Below are positions 14,548-14,904 of a stretch of 14,904 nucleotides of DNA, in pieces (within the stretch, counting starts at the first letter, position 1; each line of letters begins with the position of its first letter). A program made the position numbers and the translations under genes. The notes beneath the pieces were generated by a model. The model did not search any database and was not told where the DNA came from. It saw only the letters and a program-made list of their open reading frames with translations. The stretch comes from Rickettsia typhi. GTDB lineage: Bacteria; Pseudomonadota; Alphaproteobacteria; Rickettsiales; Rickettsiaceae. The stretch lies in assembly GCA_945878545.1 (NCBI GenBank), contig CAMCTQ010000017.1, positions 1-14,904 of the forward strand, written 5' to 3'.

Positions 14548-14874
14548 TTACACGGTAATTACGGTAAATTCTCTATGGGAATTGATTTTCTTCAAATCAT
14601 CTAGCATAAACCCAACAAGCCCCTCTATCGTATTAGATAAATCAACTTTTTGCTGATCAAGTACTTTATCAAATTGTTCTGCATATTCGTCTATTAACTT
14701 TTTCACCTGTTCTTTATAACACTGCTCTTTGTCTGCACTAATCGACAATAATTCTGAAAACAGCAGATAATCAGCCACAATATTTCCTAAAGTTTTAAAT
14801 TGTTTGTTTATTAAACTTGTTATTTCAAAAACCGGTGATTTATTTATCTTTTTACTTTGTTTAATTTTTCTCAT
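14548..14874 (-). CDS. Hypothetical 108-residue helical protein
   Basis: I do not recognise this protein. It has a basic start (M-R-K-I-K-Q-S-K-K), then a mostly amphipathic helical body (about 17-97) rich in Leu, Ile, Glu, Asp and Lys. It has one cysteine (residue 52), no membrane segment and no signal peptide, so it is probably cytosolic and may self-associate through helices. The ATG at 14872-14874 has AAAGG five bases upstream, a good ribosome site that supports a real gene. It is on the same strand as the T4SS genes but separated from virB3 by 474 bp, so it is likely a separate unit. The composition recalls small phasin-like proteins, but no diagnostic motif is visible, so I do not assign that. 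Confidence 0.7.
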   Translation of the reverse strand: MRKIKQSKKINKSPVFEITSLINKQFKTLGNIVADYLLFSELLSISADKEQCYKEQVKKLIDEYAEQFDKVLDQQKVDLSNTIEGLVGFMLDDLKKINSHREFTVITV

Positions 14875-14904
14875 AAAAACCTTTCTTTTATTAATGTATA
14901 CGAC

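Overview
The window looks like a Rickettsiales chromosome, most likely a member of the Rickettsiaceae (Rickettsia or a close relative). The reasons are an AT-rich sequence and the gene order virB3 - virB4 - several very large virB6 paralogs in tandem. That order is the signature of the rickettsial vir homolog (rvh) type IV secretion system (T4SS). The genus assignment is inference; the T4SS assignment is well supported.

Layout: every supported gene is on the minus strand, so transcription runs from high to low coordinates. At 14548-14874 lies a 108-residue helical protein I do not recognise. Then comes a 474-bp gap (14074-14547) with no credible gene but many small inverted repeats. The T4SS block follows: virB3 (13786-14073), virB4 (11353-13773), and virB6 copies a (8714-11353), b (6628-8721), c (3608-6628) and d (307-3537). 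The first 80 codons of copy e (1-241) run off the window edge. Junctions are tight. virB4/virB6a and virB6b/virB6c share a TAATG stop-start, virB6a/virB6b overlap by 8 bp, and the c/d and d/e gaps are 70 and 65 bp. This is almost certainly one operon.

How the genes work together: VirB3 and the VirB4 ATPase form the inner-membrane energising module, and VirB6 is the polytopic channel component. Classical VirB6 (about 295 residues in Agrobacterium) is here replaced by paralogs of about 700-1,080 residues. Each keeps a central multi-membrane TrbL/VirB6 core with a shared hallmark (A/S)P-x-F ... LFE-x-T-(K/R) ... F(D/E)-x-W. Outside the core are large, probably extracytoplasmic N-terminal domains and low-complexity C-terminal tails. 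The cores fall into two pairs, a/b and c/d.

The least ordinary material is in the tails and gaps. It comprises a perfectly phased 45-bp tandem repeat in VirB6d, a 33-residue duplication in VirB6c, a 13-glycine run in VirB6b, and A-x-D-K repeats shared by VirB6a and VirB6b. There is also a KPLPK(T/S/A)P motif shared by VirB6c and VirB6d, a lipobox at the start of VirB6e, a related 18-nt box after virB6c and virB6d, and a palindrome cluster upstream of virB3. I found no CRISPR array, tRNA, rRNA, transposase or intact insertion sequence.
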